Shown here: positions 35,968 through 44,060 of the stretch, in pieces
How positions within the stretch are numbered: the first letter of the stretch is position 1
How the letters are laid out: every line of letters begins with the position of its first letter
Assembly: GCF_008124885.1 (NCBI RefSeq)
Contig: NZ_VNHX01000015.1
Coordinates: 47,989 to 111,988, forward strand
Source of the DNA: Sphingobacterium allocomposti
Lineage (GTDB): Bacteria; Bacteroidota; Bacteroidia; Sphingobacteriales; Sphingobacteriaceae
Direction of reading: 5' to 3'
DNA: 64,000 nucleotides
The notes under the pieces: generated by a model
Seen by the model: only the letters and a program-made list of their open reading frames with translations
Databases searched by the model: none
What the model was told of the DNA's origin: nothing
Program-made: the position numbers and the translations under genes

Positions 35968-37212
35968 CTCCTGTGGAACGAATGGCTCTTTAGAGAAACG
36001 TGTTACTAGCATGGCCGCGATGGTATCACCCGTGGCATTCAACATGGTTGCCAGTGGATCCACCAGTGTACCGATGATCATAACAGCCGGGATGGCATCG
36101 ACAGGCAGGCTATATACCGAAATCATCAACATTTCGCCGATATATCCACCATTCGGAATCCCTCCGGCAACGATAGTCACCAGAACGGTGATCCCGATAG
36201 CGGTCACAATCGTCGTGGCTTCGAAAAAGTTCCACCCTAAGAGGGAAAACGCTACATAAATTTTGAGAATAGACGAAATAGCGGAGCCATTCTTATACAA
36301 GGTGTTTCCGAGGGGAATGACCACGTTGGCGATGGCCGGCGGGATGCCTATTTTTTTTGCGGCAACGAGGTTTGCCGGCATGGTTGCTAAACTGCTGCAT
36401 GTGGTCAGCGCCGTTAAAGAAGGGACGATATTATTTTTCCAAAATACGGCGGGTCCTTTTTTACCGTATGCGATAAAAGCATATAGCGTAAAGAATGCCA
36501 AAAAGAAGAAAATTCCGAAGGTATAGTAAAGAGCCATGGGCTTGGCGTAGAAGCCAAAGAGCTGAGGCCCCAGCGTTTTTACCTGATAGGCGAAATATGC
36601 ACCGAGGCCGATCGGAGCGGCTTTCATAAGGAGGAGAAGAAGCTGTTTCATGACCTCATTAGCGGCATTGGTGAAAGCGATGAATGCTTTGGATTTATCT
36701 CCCGCCCGCCTAGCAGAGATCCCTACCAAAAAAGAAAAGATAACAAAAGCAAGTATGCTCTGTCTGGATAGCAGGTTGTTGAACTCATTGACGGTCAGGA
36801 AACTCACCATGCGGTCGCCCCAGGTGGCGTCGCTGTCTTCGAGCGGATTGGCCACCGCCGAGGCAGGAGCCATGCCTGCATTTACGGGAAAAAGGTAAAG
36901 GGCAATAACCGTGGCGGCCGAGGCGATGACTATCGTGATCAAGAAGACGGATCCCATAATGCCGATGGTTTTGCCAAGCTTATTTTCGCCTTCAATATTG
37001 GCTACCGACGAGGTGATCGCAAAGAACAGCAAAGGGATGATGGAGACAAAAAGTAAGTTAAGGAAAATGTCGCCCAGCGGTTTCAGGTAGTCCACCCAGC
37101 TGGGAAGCCATAGACCAACGATACTGCCCAACGTGATGCCCACGAGCAGAAGAAGTAAGCTTCCATAATTTTCGAGAATCTTGCCCATATAAATTTTGCT
37201 AAAAGTAGACAT
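35953..37212 (-). CDS. Dicarboxylate/amino acid:cation symporter
   Basis: DAACS (SLC1/GltP-type) transporter, 419 residues. It shows the hallmark features: glycine-rich GLWLPSWVDYLKPLGDIFLN near the start, PALTTCSS-like serine stretch SLTALTTCSSLATMPANL before helix 7, PLGNTLYKNGSA, and the substrate-binding MLNATGDTIAAMLVTRF near the C-terminus. Likely imports dicarboxylates or acidic amino acids with Na+ or H+. The 3' end lies inside an 87-bp tandem duplication. Confidence 0.93.
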   Translation of the reverse strand: MSTFSKIYMGKILENYGSLLLLLVGITLGSIVGLWLPSWVDYLKPLGDIFLNLLFVSIIPLLFFAITSSVANIEGENKLGKTIGIMGSVFLITIVIASAATVIALYLFPVNAGMAPASAVANPLEDSDATWGDRMVSFLTVNEFNNLLSRQSILAFVIFSFLVGISARRAGDKSKAFIAFTNAANEVMKQLLLLLMKAAPIGLGAYFAYQVKTLGPQLFGFYAKPMALYYTFGIFFFLAFFTLYAFIAYGKKGPAVFWKNNIVPSLTALTTCSSLATMPANLVAAKKIGIPPAIANVVIPLGNTLYKNGSAISSILKIYVAFSLLGWNFFEATTIVTAIGITVLVTIVAGGIPNGGYIGEMLMISVYSLPVDAIPAVMIIGTLVDPLATMLNATGDTIAAMLVTRFSKEPFVPQEEEPA

Positions 37213-37235
37213 TCAAAGCTAATTTTCAAAGAAAT

Positions 37236-37280
37236 GCTGTTGGCAGATAGCAGATAGCAAATGGCAGATAGCTGTTGGCC
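37236..37280 (+). repeat. Short heptad array (GCnnATR family)
   Basis: Six consecutive heptads, gctgttg gcagata gcagata gcaaatg gcagata gctgttg, just upstream of the symporter gene. Same unit as the arrays at 15.9 and 29.9 kb, and it is directly fused to a reading-frame fragment on its right. Confidence 0.8.
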
Positions 37281-37287
37281 CAACTTC

Positions 37288-37461
37288 GATTATTATCCGG
37301 CTGATGTATACCATTATATGAAAGATAAATCTAAACAACAACATTCCGACCTGAACCCTGACAGGACATTGCTGACTTTAGTTCATATAAAAACCGACCT
37401 TCTTGACGAAAGTAAGATTACACTTGATGAGTATTTAAAAAATGTTGATTTTAAACTCTAG
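37288..37461 (+). pseudogene. 5'-truncated gene fragment, family not recognised
   Basis: The frame ending at the stop 37459-37461 reads like real protein: YHYMKDKSKQQHSDLNPDR, then TLLTLVHIKTDLLDESKITL and DEYLKNVDFKL. Upstream it runs straight into the heptad array with no plausible start, so the 5' part seems to be missing. An ATG at 37318 would give a 47-residue peptide. AT-rich like the rest of the island. I do not recognise the family. Confidence 0.35.
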
Positions 37462-37473
37462 AATGTCCACTAA

Positions 37474-37692
37474 TCAAGACAAATCAACCAGCTTAGACAA
37501 TGAAATATCTAGGGCGTTGGCAATTTCAAGCAACGTATAAAGTGTCGGGTTGACTTTTCCGTTTTCTAGCTTTTCAATAGCCTGACGGTCTTTATTGCAA
37601 GCTCTCGCCAAGTCGGACTGACTCCAACCCTTTTGTTCACGAAGCTCGACAATTCGCTTACCTAACTCTTTCTTTAACTTGTCTCTAGTCAC
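37474..37692 (-). CDS. XRE/Cro-type HTH regulator
   Basis: 72-residue single-domain DNA-binding protein. The HTH is LGKRIVELREQKGWSQSDLA, then RACNKDRQAIEKLENGKVNP, a textbook XRE pattern with the second recognition helix. It starts with GTG (MTRDKLKKELG); no ATG is available in the frame. It is divergent from the SymE-like gene over an 88-bp region holding paired operator-like repeats, so it probably represses both. AT-rich, unlike flanking genes. Confidence 0.9.
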   Translation of the reverse strand: MTRDKLKKELGKRIVELREQKGWSQSDLARACNKDRQAIEKLENGKVNPTLYTLLEIANALDISLSKLVDLS

Positions 37693-37700
37693 GGAATAAA

Positions 37701-37776
37701 TGTCAGCTAATTTGCTGACAGTTTTGTCATATAAAAGATTGACAAATAAAAATAAATATCTACATTTGTCATATAA
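37701..37776 (+). promoter_or_regulatory. Operator-promoter between the XRE and SymE-like genes
   Basis: Promoter for the SymE-like gene: ATTG at 37738-37741, 19 bp spacer, -7 box TACATTTG at 37761-37768, ATG 13 bp further. A 12-bp direct repeat TTTGTCATATAA occurs at 37723-37734 and 37765-37776, start-to-start distance 42 bp (four helical turns); the second copy overlaps the -7 box. A perfect inverted repeat TGTCAGC/GCTGACA lies at 37701-37720 near the XRE start. Confidence 0.75.
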
Positions 37777-37780
37777 TTAT

Positions 37781-37978
37781 ATGACGATGACAAATTCAAG
37801 AAAACTAAAAATTCATACTAAGCACCAAGCAAGGGCTTACGGAATGACAACTACTATTCCTGAAATCAGACTTGAAGGAAAATGGCTTGACAGATTAGGA
37901 TTCAAGGAAGGACAAACTGTGAACATAGAAGAAAAGAAAAACAAGTTGACAATTACCATCGACAAAGCAAATAAATAA
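37781..37978 (+). CDS. SymE-like toxin-family protein
   Basis: 65 residues. The C-terminal half TTIPEIRLEGKWLDRLGFKE followed by GQTVNIEEKKNKLTI is the AbrB-related SymE core (E. coli SymE is an SOS-induced RNA-cleaving or DNA-condensing toxin controlled by the antisense RNA SymR). Here a divergent XRE regulator stands in the place of the antisense RNA, and an attC-like palindrome begins 4 bp after the stop codon. The frame is open upstream to 37700, but the promoter -7 box lies inside that stretch, so ATG 37781 is the start. Toxicity is inference. Confidence 0.8.
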   Translation: MTMTNSRKLKIHTKHQARAYGMTTTIPEIRLEGKWLDRLGFKEGQTVNIEEKKNKLTITIDKANK

Positions 37979-37982
37979 CCAC

Positions 37983-38077
37983 GCCTAACAAGGGTTTTGC
38001 AAGAGCGGGGGAAAACGCTTCGGTTGGAGATTTTCGTCGAAAATCCCCGCCCTTGCCAAGCCCTGAACTCGTTAGTT
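37983..38077. other. Integron attC-like imperfect palindrome
   Basis: 95 bp starting GCCTAAC (matches RYYYAAC) and ending GTTAGTT (6 of 7 to GTTRRRY). Outer arms CTAACAAG (37985-37992) and CTCGTTAG (38068-38075) pair 7 of 8; inner arms GCAAGAGCGGGG (37999-38010) and CCCCGCCCTTGC (38045-38056) pair 11 of 12; the top is a GATTTTC-GTC-GAAAATC hairpin (38029-38045). Unpaired bulges lie between the arms on one side, as in attC. GC-rich in an AT-rich setting. The following 38078-38279 holds nothing else I recognise. Confidence 0.55.
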
Positions 38078-38279
38078 GCAAGCAGAACAAAACAACAACA
38101 GCCAAACGCAAATGAGATTTGGTTGTATTTTCAGTCAGTAATCAGTTGGCTAAAAGCAGATTCCCCGTGTGGGACCAGGCAGCGTTTAGAAATAGGAGAT
38201 TGAAATTATTTTTTTCATGATATCCATTTATAGTTGTTAGCTAAGTTCTTATAATACCTATCGCTGTGTACGATCTACA

Positions 38280-39134
38280 CTATTCCCAAACAGAAATTGT
38301 TCCTAGTAAACGAGTTGTCGAAACCGTAACGCTTCCGCCTTTATTAAGCCTAGCATAAATCCTAATGTTGGATTTCACTGGCCCCCTTTCTATTCTAGCA
38401 GGTACCCACAATTTAGGCTCTCTCAATTTTTTTGGCCGTTGTGGAGAATTTAGAGCATATCTTACAGCATCGGAGAACACTGATTGCTCACCAGCCTCTA
38501 GAATCAAACTACTCATATCGCCACTCACATCAACTACGCCACGAAAAACAACAATTGAATCAATATTTGCTACAGAACTGATTTCGGCAATCTGTTTTTC
38601 TATTGCAGAACAGAGCTTTTTCAAATCGCCGGCATATTTTGCCGGTACTCCCAAGTCTGTACGAACAGGGATGTCTCTTTGGATATCGTTTCCCAAACAT
38701 TCCAGTTTAAAATTAAATATCACAGAATCTTTGCGAATAATTGTTTTAAGTTGTTTACTGTTTGGGCATTCTATTTTCTTTCCATAAATCTGCTGGATAT
38801 CTATTTTGGGTTCTAAGAAGCGAATACTGTTTTTATATTTATTTTTGAATACATATAGATCGCCCTCAAAATTCATGTCGTAGTATTCACTGTTCCAAGC
38901 TTCACTATCAAGCTCTTGGTAGCGTAATCGTACTTCATGGAGCTTGTCGTTTCGGAATACCCCCCATATTTCCTTCAATTTTTCTTGCTTAGAAAAATGA
39001 GGGTTGTTGCTGGTGTTCGCTATGGAAATACGGATGCTGGTCATATTTTTCGATTGGTCAACGGATTGTCCTACCGAAGAACAAATAGAAAACAAGAAGA
39101 TGATTAAAAGCAGCGATATTTTTTTTCTCATCAC
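38280..39134 (-). CDS. Secreted protein with TonB-C-like tail, function unknown
   Basis: 284 residues. N-terminal signal peptide (KISLLLIIFLFSICSSVGQ). The middle shows no family I know. The last about 100 residues (VVFRGVVDVSGDMSSLILEA, then SDAVRYALNSP, KLWVPARIERGPVKSNIRIY) follow the TonB C-terminal domain pattern: a DG-type turn, a helix, then WxPA before a strand. No transmembrane anchor of a TonB protein is present, so it is not a classical energy transducer. Low GC compared with the core genes; part of the accessory island. Confidence 0.72.
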   Translation of the reverse strand: MMRKKISLLLIIFLFSICSSVGQSVDQSKNMTSIRISIANTSNNPHFSKQEKLKEIWGVFRNDKLHEVRLRYQELDSEAWNSEYYDMNFEGDLYVFKNKYKNSIRFLEPKIDIQQIYGKKIECPNSKQLKTIIRKDSVIFNFKLECLGNDIQRDIPVRTDLGVPAKYAGDLKKLCSAIEKQIAEISSVANIDSIVVFRGVVDVSGDMSSLILEAGEQSVFSDAVRYALNSPQRPKKLREPKLWVPARIERGPVKSNIRIYARLNKGGSVTVSTTRLLGTISVWE

Positions 39135-39237
39135 AGAAGTGCTTGAAAATTACTAGTTTTTAGTGTTGTAATATTTAGTTCGACCGTTTATCTTCTACCT
39201 CATGGTGTCATTTCTATTAGTCAACACTTGGCAATCG

Positions 39238-39583
39238 TTATCCTCTATAGGGAGAAATATAATTTGTTGTTTCAGAATAAGTAATTCGAACTTGACCATA
39301 TGCGTCTGAATTTAAAAAGTTGATTTCCGAGGTAAGCGTTTTAATATTGTTGCACGTCCATTTTGCTGTTGGAGATAACGTCCATATTCATGAGTGAGGA
39401 TATCACATTAAAACTACCGTTTCTCTAATCCTCACCGATAGAGATTGGTTCATCAAGTTGGTAAGCAGAGCTACCGTCAAGAGAGGTTTTGGCCATGTGA
39501 TCTCCTTTAAGGTAGATGATACCGCAATCCCCCCCAAAAAAAATACGCCATTTCCATGAGATGTATCGTATTTTAGCCGTCAT
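39238..39583 (-). pseudogene. Decayed gene with HEYG(H)-type motif
   Basis: Three frame segments on the minus strand line up as one former protein. From ATG 39583: MTAKIRYISWKWRIFFGG, then IYLKGDHMAKTSLDGSSAY to a stop at 39425; after a stop and a frame change, FNVISSL / THEYGRYLQQQNGRAT; after another frame change, INFLNSDAYGQVRITYSETT then NYISPYRG and stop at 39238. HEYGR would be a mutated HEYGH zinc-binding motif. A run of 7 C and 8 A (39530s) lies in the first segment. Function before decay unknown, protease-like by motif only. Confidence 0.5.
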
Positions 39584-39890
39584 ATAACTTCGGCTAAGAT
39601 GATATGGCGTTCTCTGTTCATGTCTATTTAATTCAATTGCTGTGCTAATATAATTAAGTTGCTAATAGATAAGAGCCCCGCCTTTGCTAATTTTAAGTTA
39701 ATTTTTACAAAACGAACCGAGCAGGGGATACCAAATCTTATCTGGTACATGTAACAGTCGTGCGCGCGACTTGTCGAACCAAACGGCTTTTATGCTATTT
39801 TTGTAAAAATAAATATATGCTTTCGACGAAAATCAGTTTGGGGGCAAAGCGCGGTTTTGCCGTGCATATATGTACTTTAGAAAATAATCT
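39584..39890 (+). other. Intergenic region with mnmD promoter
   Basis: 307 bp, AT-rich on the left. It contains a promoter-like pair for mnmD: CTTG at 39770-39773, 22 bp, TATTTTTG at 39796-39803, about 90 bp before the ATG. I see no further gene. Confidence 0.45.
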
Positions 39891-40565
39891 ATGGAGTTTG
39901 TAGTTACCGGAGACGGTTCATCGACATTATATCATCCCGAAGTTGGAGAACATTATCATTCTAAGCATGGGGCGCTGCAGGAAAGCCGGCATGTGTTTCT
40001 GCACTCGGGACTGGACTTTTACCTGCAGAAGGAGGGGAAGGCGTCGGCGTCCGTTTTAGAGGTAGGGTTTGGCACAGGATTGAACTTCTTGTTGTCGGCC
40101 GATTTTGTTCGGCAGCACGACCTAAATCTACAATATTGCGGAATCGAGGCATATCCTTTGCCGCCTTCCATTATTTTTGAAACCGGATACGACCGCTTTG
40201 TGTCCGGCGAAACGTGGGACGCTTTTAGACGGTGCTACGAAACATCGCTGCGCGAGGATGTGTATTTTATGGAAGGGGTTACATTAGCTGTGGCCCATCA
40301 AGAGCTACTGGCATTCCGTTCCGACAGAACATTTGATGTCGTTTATTTTGATGCTTTTGCTGCTATCCATCAGCCGGAGATGTGGACTGACGAGTCGCTG
40401 GCACACATATGTTCCTTTTTAAACCCGGGGGGTGTCTTTGTTACCTATGCGATTACCGGGAACCTGAAGAGATCCATGAAAGCGTTGGGATTTTCTATAG
40501 AGAAAGCGCCGGGTGCTCCAGGCAAACGGGAAATGTTACGGGCCATAAAAGAGGGGGGGCGGTAG
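39891..40565 (+). CDS. mnmD: tRNA 5-methylaminomethyl-2-thiouridine methyltransferase MnmD
   Basis: Stand-alone form of the N-terminal domain of MnmC; it finishes the mnm5s2U modification at the wobble base of tRNAs for Lys, Glu and Gln. 224 residues. SAM-binding motif VLEVGFGTGLNFLLSADF near residue 58, DVVYFDAFAAIHQPEMWTDE with the catalytic Asp-Phe, and GVFVTYAITGNLKRSMKALGF are MnmC1 signatures; GAPGKREMLRA closes the domain. The FAD-dependent MnmC2 half is absent, as in other Bacteroidota. Confidence 0.93.
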   Translation: MEFVVTGDGSSTLYHPEVGEHYHSKHGALQESRHVFLHSGLDFYLQKEGKASASVLEVGFGTGLNFLLSADFVRQHDLNLQYCGIEAYPLPPSIIFETGYDRFVSGETWDAFRRCYETSLREDVYFMEGVTLAVAHQELLAFRSDRTFDVVYFDAFAAIHQPEMWTDESLAHICSFLNPGGVFVTYAITGNLKRSMKALGFSIEKAPGAPGKREMLRAIKEGGR

Positions 40566-40694
40566 CGCCGAAAAAGGTACAAAGAGCTTGACCAAAGCTG
40601 AGCGCGAATGAAAAAAGACTTTATAGAGCGCCTTGAGGTGGCGCCAACAGGCGTAATATTACCATAAATAGGTAATCCCCTAGCTGTGAAGCAG

Positions 40695-40783
40695 GCGTCA
40701 GGGACGTCTAGTGAGGCTGACGCAGCCAGACTCGTAATAGGAAACGCGCCATTGCGTCGTTGTGCTTCTTCGCAATGACGCGT
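40695..40783. repeat. Two palindromes downstream of mnmD
   Basis: A 7-bp perfect inverted repeat (GCGTCAG 40695-40701 with 40717-40723), then a longer REP-like hairpin: 40744-40756 pairs with 40771-40783, 12 of 13 plus one G-T. The sequence read on the minus strand, CGTCATTGCGA, is a core seen in dispersed palindromic repeats of several bacterial phyla. Lies in a 267-bp gap between convergent genes. Confidence 0.6.
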
Positions 40784-40832
40784 CTCTCAAATATTTAGCG
40801 GCCGTTGGGCAGCTTACTATACAAGCAGCTGG

Positions 40833-41333
40833 TTAGTGTCCCGACTGCCCGTCAATACCGTGTGCATGCCCGTGAGCCAACTCCTCTTCTGTTGCCGGAC
40901 GTACAGCTAATATCTCAATATCAAAACTTAGGGTCTTTCCGGCCATTGGGTGATTAAGATCGGCAACCACAGCCTCCGGCGTAACTTCTACGACGACGGC
41001 GCGGAACTGGTTTCCTTGGTTATCCTGCAAAGGAAGAACTTCTCCAACAGGAGGCAGACCTGTCTCTTTGAACATGTCGGCAGGAAGCTGTGCAATGGCG
41101 CGCTCATCTTTTTCGCCATAGGCATCGTTCGGTGCCAACGTAAAGGACGTTTTATCTCCGGCATTCAGTTCAGAAATGCTTTCCTCAAACTTAGGCAGCA
41201 TCATACCTACGCCATATAGAAAAGTAAGCGGATTTTCGTTCGTAGTTTCTTCCACGAATGTTTTTTCACCATTTTCTTCAATCGTGTGAAGAGTGTAATT
41301 TAACGCAACAACGTTGTTGTTTTCAATTGCCAT
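40833..41333 (-). CDS. FKBP-type peptidyl-prolyl isomerase, SlyD-like
   Basis: 166 residues. The FKBP domain with an inserted flap has LNYTLHTIEENGEKTFVEET at the start, FLYGVGMMLPKFEESISELN, and the SlyD-type NHPMAGKTLSFDIEILAV. The C-terminus ends HAHGIDGQSGH, a short histidine-containing tail that in SlyD binds metal, but it is shorter than in E. coli. Probably a cytoplasmic folding chaperone. Follows the DUF255 protein gene on the same strand with a 12-bp gap. Confidence 0.92.
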   Translation of the reverse strand: MAIENNNVVALNYTLHTIEENGEKTFVEETTNENPLTFLYGVGMMLPKFEESISELNAGDKTSFTLAPNDAYGEKDERAIAQLPADMFKETGLPPVGEVLPLQDNQGNQFRAVVVEVTPEAVVADLNHPMAGKTLSFDIEILAVRPATEEELAHGHAHGIDGQSGH

Positions 41334-41345
41334 TTTTGTTTAATT

Positions 41346-43367
41346 TTATTGGGACGGATCCCTGTTATCATTCAATAGTTGTAACAAAGCCGGAATAGAA
41401 TCCTGAGGCAAGCTACATGTTTTATTTCGACAAAGGTATGCTTTTGATTCCATACCTGCTTTATCCTTTAACAATGGTAGGTTACTTTTTGTTCCTCCCA
41501 TTGTTATTTTATTCGGAATATAATGTTTGTCCAGTTCTTTGCGCCAGCGCTGTGCGCTCTCTCCGGTTATGGCGATTTCGTTGTTCCCATATACAAGCTC
41601 TAAAAGCTGGATTGCCCAGTTCGAATAGGCCGAGCCATATTGCTTTATATGGGGAAACACATTGGCGAAAACCCCGTCGGCGACCTGCGTGTAGCGTGTG
41701 TTATCCAGCATCTCTCCTAAACGGTACAGTACCCTGACCATCGTCGACGACGATGAAGGAATAACGTTGTCCATTATTTCACTTTTACGGGCGATTAAAA
41801 GTTCAGCATCGTTTGCTGTGTAATAAAACGTTCTGTCGTTTTCATCGTAGAAAGATACCATGACTTCTTCTATCAACGCGTTAGCGTCGGTCAGCCACTG
41901 TTCAGAAAAAGTTGCTTCGTAGAGTGCAATAAAGCCTTCAGCCGTAAATGCGTAGTCATCAAGGAAGGCCGGGATTTTGCGATTGGCGTCGGCAGGCTGA
42001 TGAAGTAGACGGTGCCCTTCCGTGCAGTGTGTCTTAATAAAAGATGCCGTTTGAAGCGCCAATTCCAGGTATTCCTCGTCGTCAAATGCGCGGTAGGCGT
42101 CAACCAGTCCTTTTACCATTAACGCATTCCACGCTGTTAATTGCTTATGGTCAAGACCTGGGCGTACGCGTCGCTCTCTATAGCGTAGCAGCCTACTTTT
42201 TATTTCTTTCAGGTACTGTTCCCATTCCGCGTCTGAGAATCCTGTGTCGAGAGCAAGTTTGTCGGCATCCATATCAACATGAAGAATATTTATTCCTTCT
42301 TCGTGCCAGTTGCCTTCCGTGGTGATATTAAAGTATTCCATAAAAAGTGGCGCGTCGGGACCGAGTATCTCCATCATCTCTTCCTGATGGAAAGTATAGA
42401 ACTTGCCTTCGACGCCTTCGCTGTCGGCATCCAGCGCTGCGTAAAACCCGCCATTGTCTGCCAGCATTTCGCGTTGCGCCCACGAAATCGTTTCGCGCAC
42501 CACACGCTCATATTTTATCGTGGGCTTCTGCTGATAAGCTTCACTATAAAGAGAAATGAGCTGGGCATTGTCATACAGCATCTTTTCGAAGTGGGGGACA
42601 TGCCATTGCCCATCGACAGAGTAGCGGGCAAATCCGCCTCCAATATGGTCGTATATTCCGCCGTTGGCAATCTTTTCGAGTGTAAAGTGCACATGGTCGA
42701 GGGTTGGTCGGTCGGCGGCCAGTGCCGCGTAGCGAAGAAAAAATACCCAGTTGTTGGGCAATGGGAATTTAGGCTCCCGCCTGTACCCTCCGTCGATCTC
42801 ATCGAACCTGTCCTTCCACGGCTGAACGATACTGCGTATGTCGGCCTCTGTATATTGTTCGACAATAGGAGCAATCGGGAGCCGTTCGGCCTGTTGGATG
42901 CCATCGGTGAGCCGCTCAGCATAATCGAGTGCCATTTCCGGAGTCTCTTCCCACATTTTGGCAATCTGTAAAAGCACCTGCTGCCAATCATGGGGCCTGA
43001 AGTAGGTGCCGCCGTAGATTGGTCTCCCGTCGGGTAGACATATGCAGTTGAGCGGCCATCCCCCCGCGTTGGTCATAAGTTGTACTGCGATCATGTAGAT
43101 CTGATCGATATCGGGACGCTCCTCTCTGTCTACCTTGACGGAAACGAAGAATTTGTTCATAACCTGCGCAATCGCTTCGTTCTCAAAGCTTTCCCGCTCC
43201 ATAACGTGGCACCAGTGGCAGGCGGAGTACCCAATGCTGACAACAATCAGTTTGTTCTCTGCTTTTGCTTTTTCCAAGGCTTCTTCGCCCCAGGGCATCC
43301 AGTTCACGGGATTGTGGGCGTGTTGCTTGAGATAAGGCGAGTTTTCGTATTGTAGTTGGTTGGCCAT
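41346..43367 (-). CDS. Thioredoxin-domain protein of the DUF255/YyaL family
   Basis: 673 residues from [20 protein letters not shown]. The N-terminal DUF255 thioredoxin-like domain has the redox motif [17 protein letters not shown] (CxxC) near residue 45 and [16 protein letters not shown]; the rest is an (alpha/alpha)6 barrel with N-acylglucosamine-epimerase-like repeats ([19 protein letters not shown]). Relatives include human SPATA20; the biochemical role is unknown. A 9-codon longer start exists, but this ATG matches the family. Confidence 0.92.
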   Translation of the reverse strand: MANQLQYENSPYLKQHAHNPVNWMPWGEEALEKAKAENKLIVVSIGYSACHWCHVMERESFENEAIAQVMNKFFVSVKVDREERPDIDQIYMIAVQLMTNAGGWPLNCICLPDGRPIYGGTYFRPHDWQQVLLQIAKMWEETPEMALDYAERLTDGIQQAERLPIAPIVEQYTEADIRSIVQPWKDRFDEIDGGYRREPKFPLPNNWVFFLRYAALAADRPTLDHVHFTLEKIANGGIYDHIGGGFARYSVDGQWHVPHFEKMLYDNAQLISLYSEAYQQKPTIKYERVVRETISWAQREMLADNGGFYAALDADSEGVEGKFYTFHQEEMMEILGPDAPLFMEYFNITTEGNWHEEGINILHVDMDADKLALDTGFSDAEWEQYLKEIKSRLLRYRERRVRPGLDHKQLTAWNALMVKGLVDAYRAFDDEEYLELALQTASFIKTHCTEGHRLLHQPADANRKIPAFLDDYAFTAEGFIALYEATFSEQWLTDANALIEEVMVSFYDENDRTFYYTANDAELLIARKSEIMDNVIPSSSSTMVRVLYRLGEMLDNTRYTQVADGVFANVFPHIKQYGSAYSNWAIQLLELVYGNNEIAITGESAQRWRKELDKHYIPNKITMGGTKSNLPLLKDKAGMESKAYLCRNKTCSLPQDSIPALLQLLNDNRDPSQ

Positions 43368-43475
43368 ATGGAAAAATGATGAAGTCAAGCTCAAAAGTAA
43401 CGTAAAAAGATCGAATAAGACATGTTCAACTACGAACTATTTTTCGCCTCTTTGGTTCCCGGAGGGCGATAGTTT

Positions 43476-43976
43476 TTACGATTCTGTGATAATATACTGG
43501 AGATCGGCGGTATTTGCAGACAGCATGGAGAAATCTAGATCTTCTTCGAGGAGAAGACAGGCGACGTGTGACGTCTTTAACTGGGCCTGCTGGTTTGTTA
43601 CATATGCGACCAAGTCGGAGAGTCCCGGGTTGTGACCAAAAAGTAATACGCTCGTATAGCGTGACGGGATGTCGTTTATCCTCTTCATTAACTGCAGGTA
43701 ATGTGCTTCGTAAATCGTAGGCTCCCATATGATTTCTTCCTGTGGTATGTCGAGGATATCAGAAAAGATCCTAGCGGTCTCGGCTGCCCGGCGCGCGGTA
43801 GAGGATATTACGAGCGGCTGTTCGCCTGTGGATGCCATATGTTCTTTTAGCCGGCTGGCAAGAAGCGTTGCGCGATCGATGCCTTTTTTTATCAACGCTC
43901 TTTCGATGTCTTTTTTGTTCAGACCATGGTCTTCTGCTTTTGCGTGCCGGATGAGGTAGAGTGTTTTCCTTCGCAT
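43476..43976 (-). CDS. SixA-like histidine phosphatase
   Basis: 166 residues of the histidine phosphatase branch 1. The N-terminal RHG-equivalent is LYLIRHAKAEDHGLNKKD with His and Arg; VISSTARRAAETARI supplies the second Arg, SVLLFGHNPGLSDLVAYV the second His. The family relative SixA dephosphorylates the HPt domain of ArcB, but many small members have other phospho-substrates, so the name is by resemblance only. Last gene before the glycan cluster, same strand. Confidence 0.9.
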   Translation of the reverse strand: MRRKTLYLIRHAKAEDHGLNKKDIERALIKKGIDRATLLASRLKEHMASTGEQPLVISSTARRAAETARIFSDILDIPQEEIIWEPTIYEAHYLQLMKRINDIPSRYTSVLLFGHNPGLSDLVAYVTNQQAQLKTSHVACLLLEEDLDFSMLSANTADLQYIITES

Positions 43977-44060
43977 TTTTAAATTTAAGAAAAATTTGCT
44001 TTTATGCGTAATGCTGGCTTAATTTACAGGACGGCATCAAGAAAGTACTTGCATGTGTCG

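Noticed and set aside
35703..35993. Plus-strand frame of 96 codons through the 87-bp duplication
   Set aside because: It exists only because the 87-bp unit is a multiple of three; no start context, no known family, and it overlaps the symporter gene end on the other strand.
37700..37780. 27-residue N-terminal extension of the SymE-like protein
   Set aside because: It would be translated from DNA holding the operator repeats and the -7 box; the ATG at 37781 lies 13 bp after that box.
40695..40783. A tRNA or small structured RNA gene
   Set aside because: No cloverleaf arms, no T-psi-C or anticodon pattern; only two simple hairpins.
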